The notes under the pieces are model-generated. The model was not told the DNA's origin. It did not search any database and worked only from the letters and a program-made list of their open reading frames with translations. Below, one piece after another: positions 8,070 to 15,640 of a DNA stretch of 48,406 bases (positions within the stretch are counted from its first letter, which is position 1; the number at the start of each line of letters is the position of its first letter). Source of the DNA: Henriciella sp. GTDB lineage: Bacteria > Pseudomonadota > Alphaproteobacteria > Caulobacterales > Hyphomonadaceae. The DNA lies in NCBI GenBank assembly GCA_013214545.1, contig JABSQB010000021.1, positions 1-48,406 of the forward strand, written 5' to 3'. The translations under genes and the position numbers were made by a program.

Positions 8070-9494
8070 ATGACCGCAATCACAGCAGAAGGGCAAATCA
8101 GGCCCGGTATAAATCGAAACCGGTTGTTCTGGTTGAGCTGTCTGTCCTTGATCGTGACGGCAATGACCTTTGCCATTCGCGCCGGCATCTTAACCCAGCT
8201 ATCTGATGAGTTCGCGCTCAGCGATACCGAGCTCGGTTGGGTGAACTCCATGGCTTTTCTAGGGTTCCCGCTGGCCATGGTGGTCTTTGGCTTCCTCTAC
8301 AACAAGCTTGGCCCGCGCTTGATCATGATCCTGGCCTTTGCCGGACACTTGTTGGGGCTGGTGCTCACAATCACCGCAGGGGGATTTCTGGGGCTTCTGA
8401 TCTCAACCTTCTTCATCGGATTCGCCAATGGATCGGTTGAGGCTGCCTGTAATCCGCTGGTTGCTGATCTCTATAAGGATGACAAGACCAAGTGGCTCAA
8501 CCGTTTCCACGTCTGGTTCCCGGGCGGGATCGTCATCGGCGCCGTGGTCTCATACTTCATGACCAATGCCGGAATTGGCTGGCAGTCGCAGATTGCGGTT
8601 ATGCTGATCCCGACCGCAATCTATGGCTATATGGTCTTCACGACCCGGTTCCCGGACATTCCTGCGATTGAGAAGATCGTCGATCTCGACGCACGGGGAC
8701 TGTTTCTGATGGCGGCGATCTTTGGTCTGCTTGTTTTGATTGGGACACCAAACGACATTGTCGCTGGCCTGCCTGGAACCTTCATTCTTCCGCTCTTGCT
8801 CGTATTGGGACTGACCTTCCTGCTGATGCTGTTTCGTGCGGGGCGGGCGCGTGATGCGGTTTTACTACTGGTCCTGATGGGCCTGATGAGCGTCACCGCG
8901 ACCTCCGAGCTTGGGACGCAGCAATGGGTCGATCGCATCCTTGGCGCACAGCTTGGCGGTGTTCCCGGACAGGCCATGATTGTCTTGGGGATGGTGACTG
9001 GGATTATGGCGATTGGGCGCTATTTCGCCGGACCGCTCATTCACGCGCTGAATCCTGTTGGCGTGCTGCTCATGAGCGCTGTTTTGACGACGCTCGGCCT
9101 ATTCATGATGACCTCAGCGTCTGGGGCGATGGTGTATGTCTCGGCGATCGTTTTCGCGGTTGGGGTCTGTTATTTCTGGCCAACCATGATTGGGGTGACG
9201 GCGCAGTATATCCCGCGCTCGGGTGCGCTCGGTATGAGTCTGGTTGGCGCCGCCGGCATGTTCGCGCTGACCATCTGGAATCCGATCATAGGCAGCTGGA
9301 TCGATGGCGCGCGCGCCGAGGCGCAGGCCTCTGGCCTAAGCGGCGACGCGGTTGAGGTGGCGGCCGGTCAAGGCGCGCTGTCGCAATTGGTGTTGTTCCC
9401 AGCGGTGTTGATTGCGGCGTTTCTGATCCTGTTTCTGGCTAGGGGCTGGATGCAGCGCACGGCAGGTGCCGATCTCAAGCCTGCGAAGATCTAG
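8070..9494 (+). CDS. MFS transporter, FHS/fucose-permease-like
   Basis: A 474-residue protein with about 12 membrane helices. The first half resembles FucP-like carriers: a GFLYNKLGPR loop between helices 2 and 3, and FANGSVEAACNPLVADLY before a FHVWFPGG motif. A longer frame begins at 8022, but the ATG at 8070 has GGAGGA directly upstream and leaves a normal short N-terminus, so it is preferred. It lies between the cytosolic isomerase-like enzyme and the exported GMC/LacC pair, which suggests that it moves the oxidised or released sugar across the inner membrane. Substrate identity cannot be read from the sequence. Confidence 0.88.
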   Translation: MTAITAEGQIRPGINRNRLFWLSCLSLIVTAMTFAIRAGILTQLSDEFALSDTELGWVNSMAFLGFPLAMVVFGFLYNKLGPRLIMILAFAGHLLGLVLTITAGGFLGLLISTFFIGFANGSVEAACNPLVADLYKDDKTKWLNRFHVWFPGGIVIGAVVSYFMTNAGIGWQSQIAVMLIPTAIYGYMVFTTRFPDIPAIEKIVDLDARGLFLMAAIFGLLVLIGTPNDIVAGLPGTFILPLLLVLGLTFLLMLFRAGRARDAVLLLVLMGLMSVTATSELGTQQWVDRILGAQLGGVPGQAMIVLGMVTGIMAIGRYFAGPLIHALNPVGVLLMSAVLTTLGLFMMTSASGAMVYVSAIVFAVGVCYFWPTMIGVTAQYIPRSGALGMSLVGAAGMFALTIWNPIIGSWIDGARAEAQASGLSGDAVEVAAGQGALSQLVLFPAVLIAAFLILFLARGWMQRTAGADLKPAKI

Positions 9495-9506
9495 GAGGCA
9501 ATGACG

Positions 9507-10082
9507 ATGCGCGACTTCAAACTGCACAGACGACAAGTGTTTCAAGGCCTGATTGCCTTGTCGGCGGTTGGCGGCATCGCCGCTTGCAGCGAGCAAACGA
9601 ATTCATCATCAGACGCCACTGCGGACTCCGCCATCTCGAGCGGTCTATTTGATGCCGCCGACATGGCGCTGATCGCGGCACTAAGTGAGACGCTGATCCC
9701 GCGAACCGACACAGCAGGCGCAATCGATGCGGAGGTCCCCGACACTTTGCAAGCGCTGGCGACGGACTGGGGAGATGAAGGATTTCAGTCTTATTGGCTG
9801 ACGGGGCTCGCCAATCTCAGAACAGTATTGAACGAACGCGCGGGCGCTAGATTCGAAACGCTCGAGCATTCGCAACGAGGCGAGGTGTTGTCGGCCTATG
9901 ATCGCGCCGTGTTCGACGGCGACATCGAAGATGGTTTCTACCGCGATTTCAAAAACACCGTGATCCAGGCGTTCTACATGTCGGAACCCGGAGCCACAGA
10001 AGCGCTGGCCTATGAGCCAGTGCCCGGTGAGTGGATCGGATGTGTTCCGCTTTCTGATTATCCAAAAAACTGGGCGACATAG
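9507..10082 (+). CDS. gluconate 2-dehydrogenase subunit 3-like, LacC-type small subunit
   Basis: A 191-residue exported protein. The N-terminus has a twin-arginine motif (HRRQVFQ, Arg8-Arg9), a hydrophobic stretch and a good lipobox IAAC with Cys27, so it is probably a Tat-exported lipoprotein. The rest matches the gluconate 2-dehydrogenase subunit 3 family: DMALIAALSETLIPRTDTAGA, and a C-terminal PGATEALAYEPVPGEWIGC segment. Such subunits chaperone or co-export a GMC flavoprotein that lacks its own signal, here the gene two bases downstream. AGGAGG at 9493-9498 is too close to the ATG at 9501 and correctly spaced for the ATG at 9507, so the latter is chosen. The pair resembles lacC-lacA of Caulobacter lactose oxidation; no cytochrome c partner gene (lacB) is present here. 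Confidence 0.88.
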   Translation: MRDFKLHRRQVFQGLIALSAVGGIAACSEQTNSSSDATADSAISSGLFDAADMALIAALSETLIPRTDTAGAIDAEVPDTLQALATDWGDEGFQSYWLTGLANLRTVLNERAGARFETLEHSQRGEVLSAYDRAVFDGDIEDGFYRDFKNTVIQAFYMSEPGATEALAYEPVPGEWIGCVPLSDYPKNWAT

Positions 10083-10084
10083 AT

Positions 10085-11785
10085 ATGGCAGAGTTTGATG
10101 TAATTGTTGTTGGGTCAGGCATGTCTGGCGGCTGGGTTGCCAAGGAGATGTGCGAGCAGGGCTTCAAGGTCGCTGTTATCGAACGGGGTCGATCCATCTC
10201 TCCAACGGAAGACTATTCGGACTTCATCAATCCATGGGATGTCGAGCATCTCAATCGGAAGACGGCCCAAGACCTCGAAGACTATCGCATCCAGTCAGAG
10301 GTCTATGCCTTTCAATCCTACACCCGTCAGTTCTGGGTCAAAGATACCGAGCACCCTTATGAAACCGCTGAAGGAACAGACTTTCGATGGCTGCGGGGAT
10401 ATCATGAGGGCGGTAAGTCCATCATGTGGGCACGGCAAAGCTACCGTCTGTCCGAGATCGATTTTCGCGCCAATAAAACCGACGGCCATGGCGTCGACTG
10501 GCCGGTTCGCTATGACGACCTCAGCCCATGGTATGACTATGTCGAACGTTTCGCCGGGATCTCGGGATCTGTGGAGGGGCTCGAGATTTTGCCGGATGGC
10601 ATCTATCAGCCGCCGCATGATCTGACCTGCGCGGAACTCGACTTCAGAGACAGGATCGAAGCAGAGTTTCCCGGGCGACGCGTCATACCCGGTCGTGCCG
10701 CCAATCTGACAGAGCCGACTCAAGAGCAGATGGATCTCGGTAGAGGAAAATGCCAGGCGCGCAATCATTGTTTCCAGGGCTGTTCCTTCGGGGCCTATTT
10801 CAGCTCTAACTCGGCGACGCTGCCCGCCGCTCGCCGCACGGGAAACCTGACTTTCATTTCCGATCGCGCAGTCCACAAAGTCATTATCGAAGAGGCGACG
10901 GGCAAGGCTGCGGGTGTCGAAACCGTCGATACCAAGACAGGTGAGCGCAGCCGCGTGACGGCGCGGGTCGTTTTCCTGAACGCGGGAACCATTCCGAGCA
11001 CAATGATCATGTTGAACTCGGCCAGCGAACAAGCGCCGAACGGGCTGGGGAACAGCTCAGGTCAACTTGGCCGAAACCTGATGGATCATCATTCCGGGGC
11101 CCGAGGGTCAGCGATCCTGCCAGGCCATCTCGACAAGCATACGTTTGGCCGTCGTCCGAACGGCTTCTACATCCCGCGCTTCCGAAATCACACGGAAGAA
11201 GCTGAAGGCTTTGTTCGCGGTTACGGCTATCAAGGCGGCGCAATGCGCACGAGCTGGTGGTCGGCTATGGACAAGAAAGGCATCGGCGACGAATTGAAGT
11301 TTGACGCCCGCACCCCGGGGCCTTGGCGCATTAGCGTCGTCGCGTTCGGCGAAGTGCTTCCGAATGAGCGCAATCAAATCCGTTTGCATCCGAATAAGAC
11401 CGATAAATGGGGCTTTCCAATCCCCATACTCGATGCGGCCTGGGGCGAGAACGAGCGCAATATGGTGCGCCAGGCGACCCGTGATACGAGAGCCATGCTG
11501 GAGGCAGCTGGCGGGATTGATATCCAGACCGAAGACCCGGAGACGGTCGAGCCTGCGCCTCCCGGAATTGGTATCCATGAGATGGGGACTGCTCGCATGG
11601 GACGTGACCCTTCAACCTCTTTCCTGAACAAATGGAACCAGTCCTGGGACATTCCCAATCTCTTCATCACTGACGGGTCATTCATGAGTTCGGGCGGCTG
11701 TCAGAACCCGTCACTGACATACATGGCCTTCTCAGCGCGAGCCGCGAACCACGCGGCTGAGCTGATGAAAGACGGCACGATTTGA
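10085..11785 (+). CDS. GMC-type FAD sugar dehydrogenase, glucoside 3-dehydrogenase (LacA)-like
   Basis: A 566-residue flavoprotein. The FAD site GSGMSGG lies at residues 10-16. GMC C-terminal signatures are HEMGTARMG and QNPSLTYMAFSARAANHA, which supply the usual His/Asn catalytic pair. A cysteine cluster C223-x5-C229-x3-C233 fits the iron-sulfur ligands known in Rhizobium-type glucoside 3-dehydrogenases, so electrons may pass from FAD through a cluster to a cytochrome. No signal peptide is present; export would be by hitchhiking on the Tat signal of the upstream LacC-like subunit. Expected reaction: oxidation of the C3 hydroxyl of a glucoside to a 3-keto sugar in the periplasm. The start ATG lies two bases after the previous stop with a weak ribosome-binding site, suggesting translational coupling. 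Confidence 0.9.
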   Translation: MAEFDVIVVGSGMSGGWVAKEMCEQGFKVAVIERGRSISPTEDYSDFINPWDVEHLNRKTAQDLEDYRIQSEVYAFQSYTRQFWVKDTEHPYETAEGTDFRWLRGYHEGGKSIMWARQSYRLSEIDFRANKTDGHGVDWPVRYDDLSPWYDYVERFAGISGSVEGLEILPDGIYQPPHDLTCAELDFRDRIEAEFPGRRVIPGRAANLTEPTQEQMDLGRGKCQARNHCFQGCSFGAYFSSNSATLPAARRTGNLTFISDRAVHKVIIEEATGKAAGVETVDTKTGERSRVTARVVFLNAGTIPSTMIMLNSASEQAPNGLGNSSGQLGRNLMDHHSGARGSAILPGHLDKHTFGRRPNGFYIPRFRNHTEEAEGFVRGYGYQGGAMRTSWWSAMDKKGIGDELKFDARTPGPWRISVVAFGEVLPNERNQIRLHPNKTDKWGFPIPILDAAWGENERNMVRQATRDTRAMLEAAGGIDIQTEDPETVEPAPPGIGIHEMGTARMGRDPSTSFLNKWNQSWDIPNLFITDGSFMSSGGCQNPSLTYMAFSARAANHAAELMKDGTI

Positions 11786-11819
11786 CCCCGATACAAACCA
11801 TCAATGGAGCGGCAAACAT

Positions 11820-12710
11820 ATGAGACTCGACCGTAGGCAATTCATCGGCGCATCAGGCGCGGCCATGTTGCTGGCCGGATGCCAGCAATCGACGACACCG
11901 AAGGCGAGTGATCGGATCGATCGGATCGGCATTCAAACCTATACTTTGCGCGAAGCTCTGGCACAGGACTTTGTCGGCACGTTCGAGATGATCAAGGATG
12001 TTGGCTATGATTATGTCGAGCTTAATCGCCGCGATTTTTCAGAGCGGTCGCCAGCCGAATTGAAGCAAATCCTGAACGATCTCGGACTGCCATCTCCGAT
12101 CACGCATGTTGACTATGACAGCTTGGCCGATCGTGCTTCGGAGGTTGGTGATATCGCTGGGGAATTGGGGTGCGAGCATGTTATCCTGCCCTGGATTACC
12201 GACGAGCAGAGAAATCTGGACGCCTACAAGTCACACGCGGCAATGCTCAATCGCGCCGCAGAAACTCTCAAAGCCTACGGGGTTCAGGTCGGTTACCACA
12301 ATCACCAGTTTGAGTTCTTCGATCTGGGCGGCGGTGAAACTGGTATGGGCATCTTGCTAAATGAAACAGATCCGGATCTGGTTGCGTTTGAGCTGGATCT
12401 GTTTTGGGTGGCACTCACTGGCACTGATATAGTCGACCTGTTCACGAAAAATCCTGGACGGTTCAAATACTGCCACGTGAAAGATCTGGCGGGCGATGCC
12501 TCGGCCTATCGAGACAGCGTCGACTTCCCAACCATCGTGTCCAAATTCATGAAAAATGTCGGCGAAGGTGAGCTGCCGTTCGAGTCCTACTTCGTCGCGC
12601 GCGAAACCGCTGGGTTTCAGTACTTTGTGGCGGAGCATGATAACCCGCCGCAACCGTTCCGAGAGTCGATCGCGACAAGCTATGAAACCATGCGGGCGAT
12701 GCGTTTCTAA
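11820..12710 (+). CDS. exported sugar isomerase/epimerase-like lipoprotein
   Basis: A 296-residue AP endonuclease-2-type barrel with a Tat signal (DRRQFIG, residues 4-10) and a perfect lipobox LAGC (Cys21). Metal-ligand motifs are intact: GYHNHQFEF, FELDLFW, YCHVKDL and FVAEHDN. The sequence resembles the ThuE/IolE-like exported isomerase group often found with LacA/LacC oxidoreductases. Periplasmic location beside a glucoside 3-oxidising complex suggests that it acts on the 3-keto glycoside, either by isomerisation or by beta-elimination of the aglycone as reported for related keto-glycoside enzymes. This role is an inference from context. It is the last gene of the operon and is followed by a strong terminator. 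Confidence 0.88.
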   Translation: MRLDRRQFIGASGAAMLLAGCQQSTTPKASDRIDRIGIQTYTLREALAQDFVGTFEMIKDVGYDYVELNRRDFSERSPAELKQILNDLGLPSPITHVDYDSLADRASEVGDIAGELGCEHVILPWITDEQRNLDAYKSHAAMLNRAAETLKAYGVQVGYHNHQFEFFDLGGGETGMGILLNETDPDLVAFELDLFWVALTGTDIVDLFTKNPGRFKYCHVKDLAGDASAYRDSVDFPTIVSKFMKNVGEGELPFESYFVARETAGFQYFVAEHDNPPQPFRESIATSYETMRAMRF

Positions 12711-12719
12711 CCGCACAAG

Positions 12720-12751
12720 AAAAAGGGGAGGCGCGATGCCTCTCCTTTTTT
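12720..12751. terminator. bidirectional intrinsic terminator
   Basis: AAAAAGGGGAGGC pairs with GCCTCTCCTTTTT around the loop GCGAT; the single non-Watson-Crick pair is G-U. A-runs and T-runs flank it on both sides. It lies between the convergent isomerase operon (ends 12710) and the GH3 gene (ends 12771), so it can serve both. Confidence 0.88.
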
Positions 12752-12770
12752 AGATTTAATGCGCCGACGC

Positions 12771-15422
12771 TCAGTCTCCGCAGTCAGCGACAGCGTTCAG
12801 ATCCGCTGTAATCCTTACATCGGATAATCCAATCGAAACGCCTTGTTTCGCTTGCGCTGTGAGCGCGCTTTCAATCTCCGTCATACGTACGCCCAGATCG
12901 GCGAAGCAGCTGAGGGTCAGCCTTACTTCCTGCCACTCTTCGCTAAGCGTCACCGGGAGTTGCGCAGAGCATGGACGATCGGGATCGCAGTTCATACCGA
13001 ACTGTACCGTCGCCGGTCGATCGAAGCTCTTCGCCTGGAAGGTCAGCTCCATATCGCCATTGCTCTCCCGGCTGAAATCATGCTCGTACCCTGCCGCGAT
13101 AGCGAAGATTGTTGCGTCGGATTTAAAGCTCACTCGAAGCGAGTCTTCTTGAGCTGCGAAATCAGTGGCGGTGATTGAAAGCGTATCGGAATCGATCGGC
13201 AGGGTGCCGAGTGGCGATCCATTCTCGGTCAGCATCCAAGGCGACGTCACTTCGCCCTTCGAAAAGAACACGCCGCGTTTGGTTTGATTCGAGAGATCCA
13301 GACCGGACTCTTCCGATAGCTGTGCCACATTGCCGTCGTCGCCATAGGACAGCCCGTAACCGAGCGCGAACAGGGGGTCATAGGCTGCGTGATGCGCGTT
13401 CAGCTTCACTTGCGTCGCCAGCTTCGGCCAGGAATAGGACAGGCGACCGGTAAAATCGAAGCCTGGGTCGGTCTGAAACAAAAGGTCTGCAATGCCGCCC
13501 CCTTCGCTGCCGGGAAGCCAGGCAGCGATGAAGGCGTCTGACGCGTTGAGTTCTGGATTGGTCCATAGTGGCCGCCCCGAAAGGAAGACCGAGACGACCG
13601 GAACACCCTTTGACTTGTAATCATTCAAGATCAGCGGATCGAAAGCGTTGGGGGTGAAGTCGACATGTTCGGTATCCCCCTGAAACTCAGCATATGGATC
13701 TTCGCCATAAACAGCGATCACGACATCAGCTGGTTCGCCTGACTGACCTTCTGGGTCGAAGATCACTGTGCCGCCATTCGCCTCAACGACGGTTTGGATC
13801 CCGGACAGAATCGATTCTCCGTTTGGGAACTCACTGTTTGGGAAACCGCCGCCTTGCCAGGACAGAGTCCAACCGCCTGCGGCTTTCGAAATGCTGTCTG
13901 CGCCATCGCCGATCACCAGTACGGTTTGACCCGCGCTCAATGGCAGGAGATTGTTCTCGTTCTTGAGCAGGACCAGTGACTCGCGCACCGCTTGCCGGGC
14001 GACAGCGCGGTGCGCGTCAGAGCCGAGCATATCAGTGTCACCAGCATAGGGACGCGCGCTCGGCCTGGCTTTTTCAAAGACACCGGATGCCAACTTCACG
14101 CGGAGAATCCGGCGAACAGCATCATCCAGACGTTCAGCTGGAATGCGCCCTGATTTGGCGTGCTCGAGTGTGCTGTAATAAAGCCCCTGCCAACTGTCTG
14201 GCGCCATGTACATGTCCAAGCCAGCGTTCAGAGATTCTGGACAGTCGGTGGCAGTACAGCCCGGGATCAATGCGTGGCCGTTCCAATCGCCGACGATGAA
14301 TCCTTTGAAGTTCATTCGGTCTTTCAGCATGTCGGTCAGAAGTTCTTTCTGGCCATGCATGCGCTGACCCTGCCAGGCTGAGAAACTGGCCATCACAGTT
14401 TGTGCACCCGCTGCAACCGCAGTGACATAGCCGGCGCCATGGATATCGCGCAGCTCGGCCTCGCTTATTTGTGCATCGCCCTGATCAACACCATCCAAGG
14501 TTCCACCATCGCCTAGAAAGTGTTTCGCGCTCGGGATCACGCGGCCTGGTCCCATGAAGTCATCGTCGCCGACGCGGCCTTGTAATCCGTAGACGATTCG
14601 ATCGCCGTAAGAGGCAACGATGGATGGATCTTCGGAAAAGCCTTCATAAGTCCGCCCCCATCGATCATTCTGGGGCACCGCCAAAGTCGGTGCAAAGGTC
14701 CAGTCATGGCCGGACACGCTGAGCTCCAATGCGGTGATCCGAGCGATCTGTTCAATTAGGTCGGGATTGTTGGCAGCACCCAGTCCAATATTGTGGGGGA
14801 AGACAATTGCGCCGCGCAAATTTGCGTGGCCGTGTACGGCGTCGATTCCCCAAATGATTGGAACCGCGATCTCGACGCCTTCGGAGTCGATGGACGCTTC
14901 AAAATAGGCATCCGCGGCTTCCAGCCACGTATCGGCGTCCGCATAGGGCATGGGGCCTGGCGCGGAATTGCCGCCGCTGAGAACCGAACCGAGGCGATAG
15001 GTCTTGACCTGCTCTGGTGTTACCGAACCACTGTCCGCCTGAATAACCTGACCAACTTTTTGCTCCAGCGTCAGCTTGGACATGATCTCATCTATCCGAG
15101 CCTCTATGAAAGGATCGAGCGGCGGGGTCGTGACGGCGGGCCAGAGTTCAGGACGAATTAGTGGCTCTTGAGTCGACATAGTGTCGCCCGAGACTGGGGG
15201 CGTGATTGTCTGAGATTGCTCTGCAACAACGTCAACTGGATTCGATTCAAATGGCTCAGGTGTTGAGATGCAGGATACTAGAGTGACACTCAGGAGCGCG
15301 GCTACGGCCGTCGCTGTAGAGGGGCGGAAGAACCGTACGCTTGAATTCGACGAGATTTGAGCGCGATCGGCGCCCAAACTTTTCTTCGAAAAATAATCAC
15401 CCGGATGAAAAATAGTTCTCAT
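12771..15422 (-). CDS. glycoside hydrolase family 3 exo-beta-glucosidase lipoprotein (ExoP-like)
   Basis: An 883-residue secreted enzyme. A longer frame starts at 15560, but the ATG at 15422 has AGGAGGAA upstream and is chosen. The N-terminus has about 35 polar residues, a hydrophobic stretch and a lipobox LVSC (Cys51). The GH3 N-terminal barrel (about 95-440) shows GIDAVHGHANL, RWGRTYEGFSEDP, KHFLGDGGT and the nucleophile Asp379 in GFIVGDWNG. The alpha/beta sandwich follows (about 480-690), and a C-terminal beta domain of about 150 residues resembles the ExoP-type carbohydrate-binding tail. Such enzymes release glucose from beta-1,3/1,4-glucan oligosaccharides. It is divergent from the long TonB receptor, sharing a 218-base control region, and acts naturally downstream of the GH5 enzyme. 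Confidence 0.93.
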   Translation of the reverse strand: MRTIFHPGDYFSKKSLGADRAQISSNSSVRFFRPSTATAVAALLSVTLVSCISTPEPFESNPVDVVAEQSQTITPPVSGDTMSTQEPLIRPELWPAVTTPPLDPFIEARIDEIMSKLTLEQKVGQVIQADSGSVTPEQVKTYRLGSVLSGGNSAPGPMPYADADTWLEAADAYFEASIDSEGVEIAVPIIWGIDAVHGHANLRGAIVFPHNIGLGAANNPDLIEQIARITALELSVSGHDWTFAPTLAVPQNDRWGRTYEGFSEDPSIVASYGDRIVYGLQGRVGDDDFMGPGRVIPSAKHFLGDGGTLDGVDQGDAQISEAELRDIHGAGYVTAVAAGAQTVMASFSAWQGQRMHGQKELLTDMLKDRMNFKGFIVGDWNGHALIPGCTATDCPESLNAGLDMYMAPDSWQGLYYSTLEHAKSGRIPAERLDDAVRRILRVKLASGVFEKARPSARPYAGDTDMLGSDAHRAVARQAVRESLVLLKNENNLLPLSAGQTVLVIGDGADSISKAAGGWTLSWQGGGFPNSEFPNGESILSGIQTVVEANGGTVIFDPEGQSGEPADVVIAVYGEDPYAEFQGDTEHVDFTPNAFDPLILNDYKSKGVPVVSVFLSGRPLWTNPELNASDAFIAAWLPGSEGGGIADLLFQTDPGFDFTGRLSYSWPKLATQVKLNAHHAAYDPLFALGYGLSYGDDGNVAQLSEESGLDLSNQTKRGVFFSKGEVTSPWMLTENGSPLGTLPIDSDTLSITATDFAAQEDSLRVSFKSDATIFAIAAGYEHDFSRESNGDMELTFQAKSFDRPATVQFGMNCDPDRPCSAQLPVTLSEEWQEVRLTLSCFADLGVRMTEIESALTAQAKQGVSIGLSDVRITADLNAVADCGD

Positions 15423-15498
15423 TTTGTAACGCTTCCTCCTCTGATCGACCGCCATGAAAGCAATCAAAAACACTGTTTTTAAATAACTAAAACTGTTC

Positions 15499-15520
15499 AG
15501 CGTGTCCAAGCGAACACGCT
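15499..15520. repeat. inverted repeat in the GH3 leader
   Basis: AGCGTGT and ACACGCT form perfect seven-base arms around an eight-base spacer. The repeat lies 77-98 bases upstream of the GH3 start codon, between that gene and the divergent TonB receptor. It could be an operator or an mRNA hairpin. It does not match the LacI-type dyad. Confidence 0.4.
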
Positions 15521-15553
15521 TTCTGTGCATTTTCATAAACATAAAAAATGGAA

Positions 15554-15589
15554 TTGACAACGTAAGACAATTCTGAAATGTCTAGGCTC
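15554..15589 (+). promoter_or_regulatory. control element before the long TonB receptor: LacI half-site plus promoter-like box
   Basis: TTGACAACGTAAGACAA (15554-15570) carries the same left arm as the dyads at 5630 and 5811. CTAGGCTC follows at 15582-15589. The same layout (TTGACAACGT-x-AG-x-CAA, then CTA-purine-G) recurs at 23693-23724, and CTAGGCTC recurs at 30447-30454 before another TonB receptor. The element may combine an operator half with an alphaproteobacterial promoter. Confidence 0.45.
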
Positions 15590-15640
15590 ACAATATCGAA
15601 TTTGGTGCGCTAAAGTGCCAATGCTTAGGGAGGTAATTCG

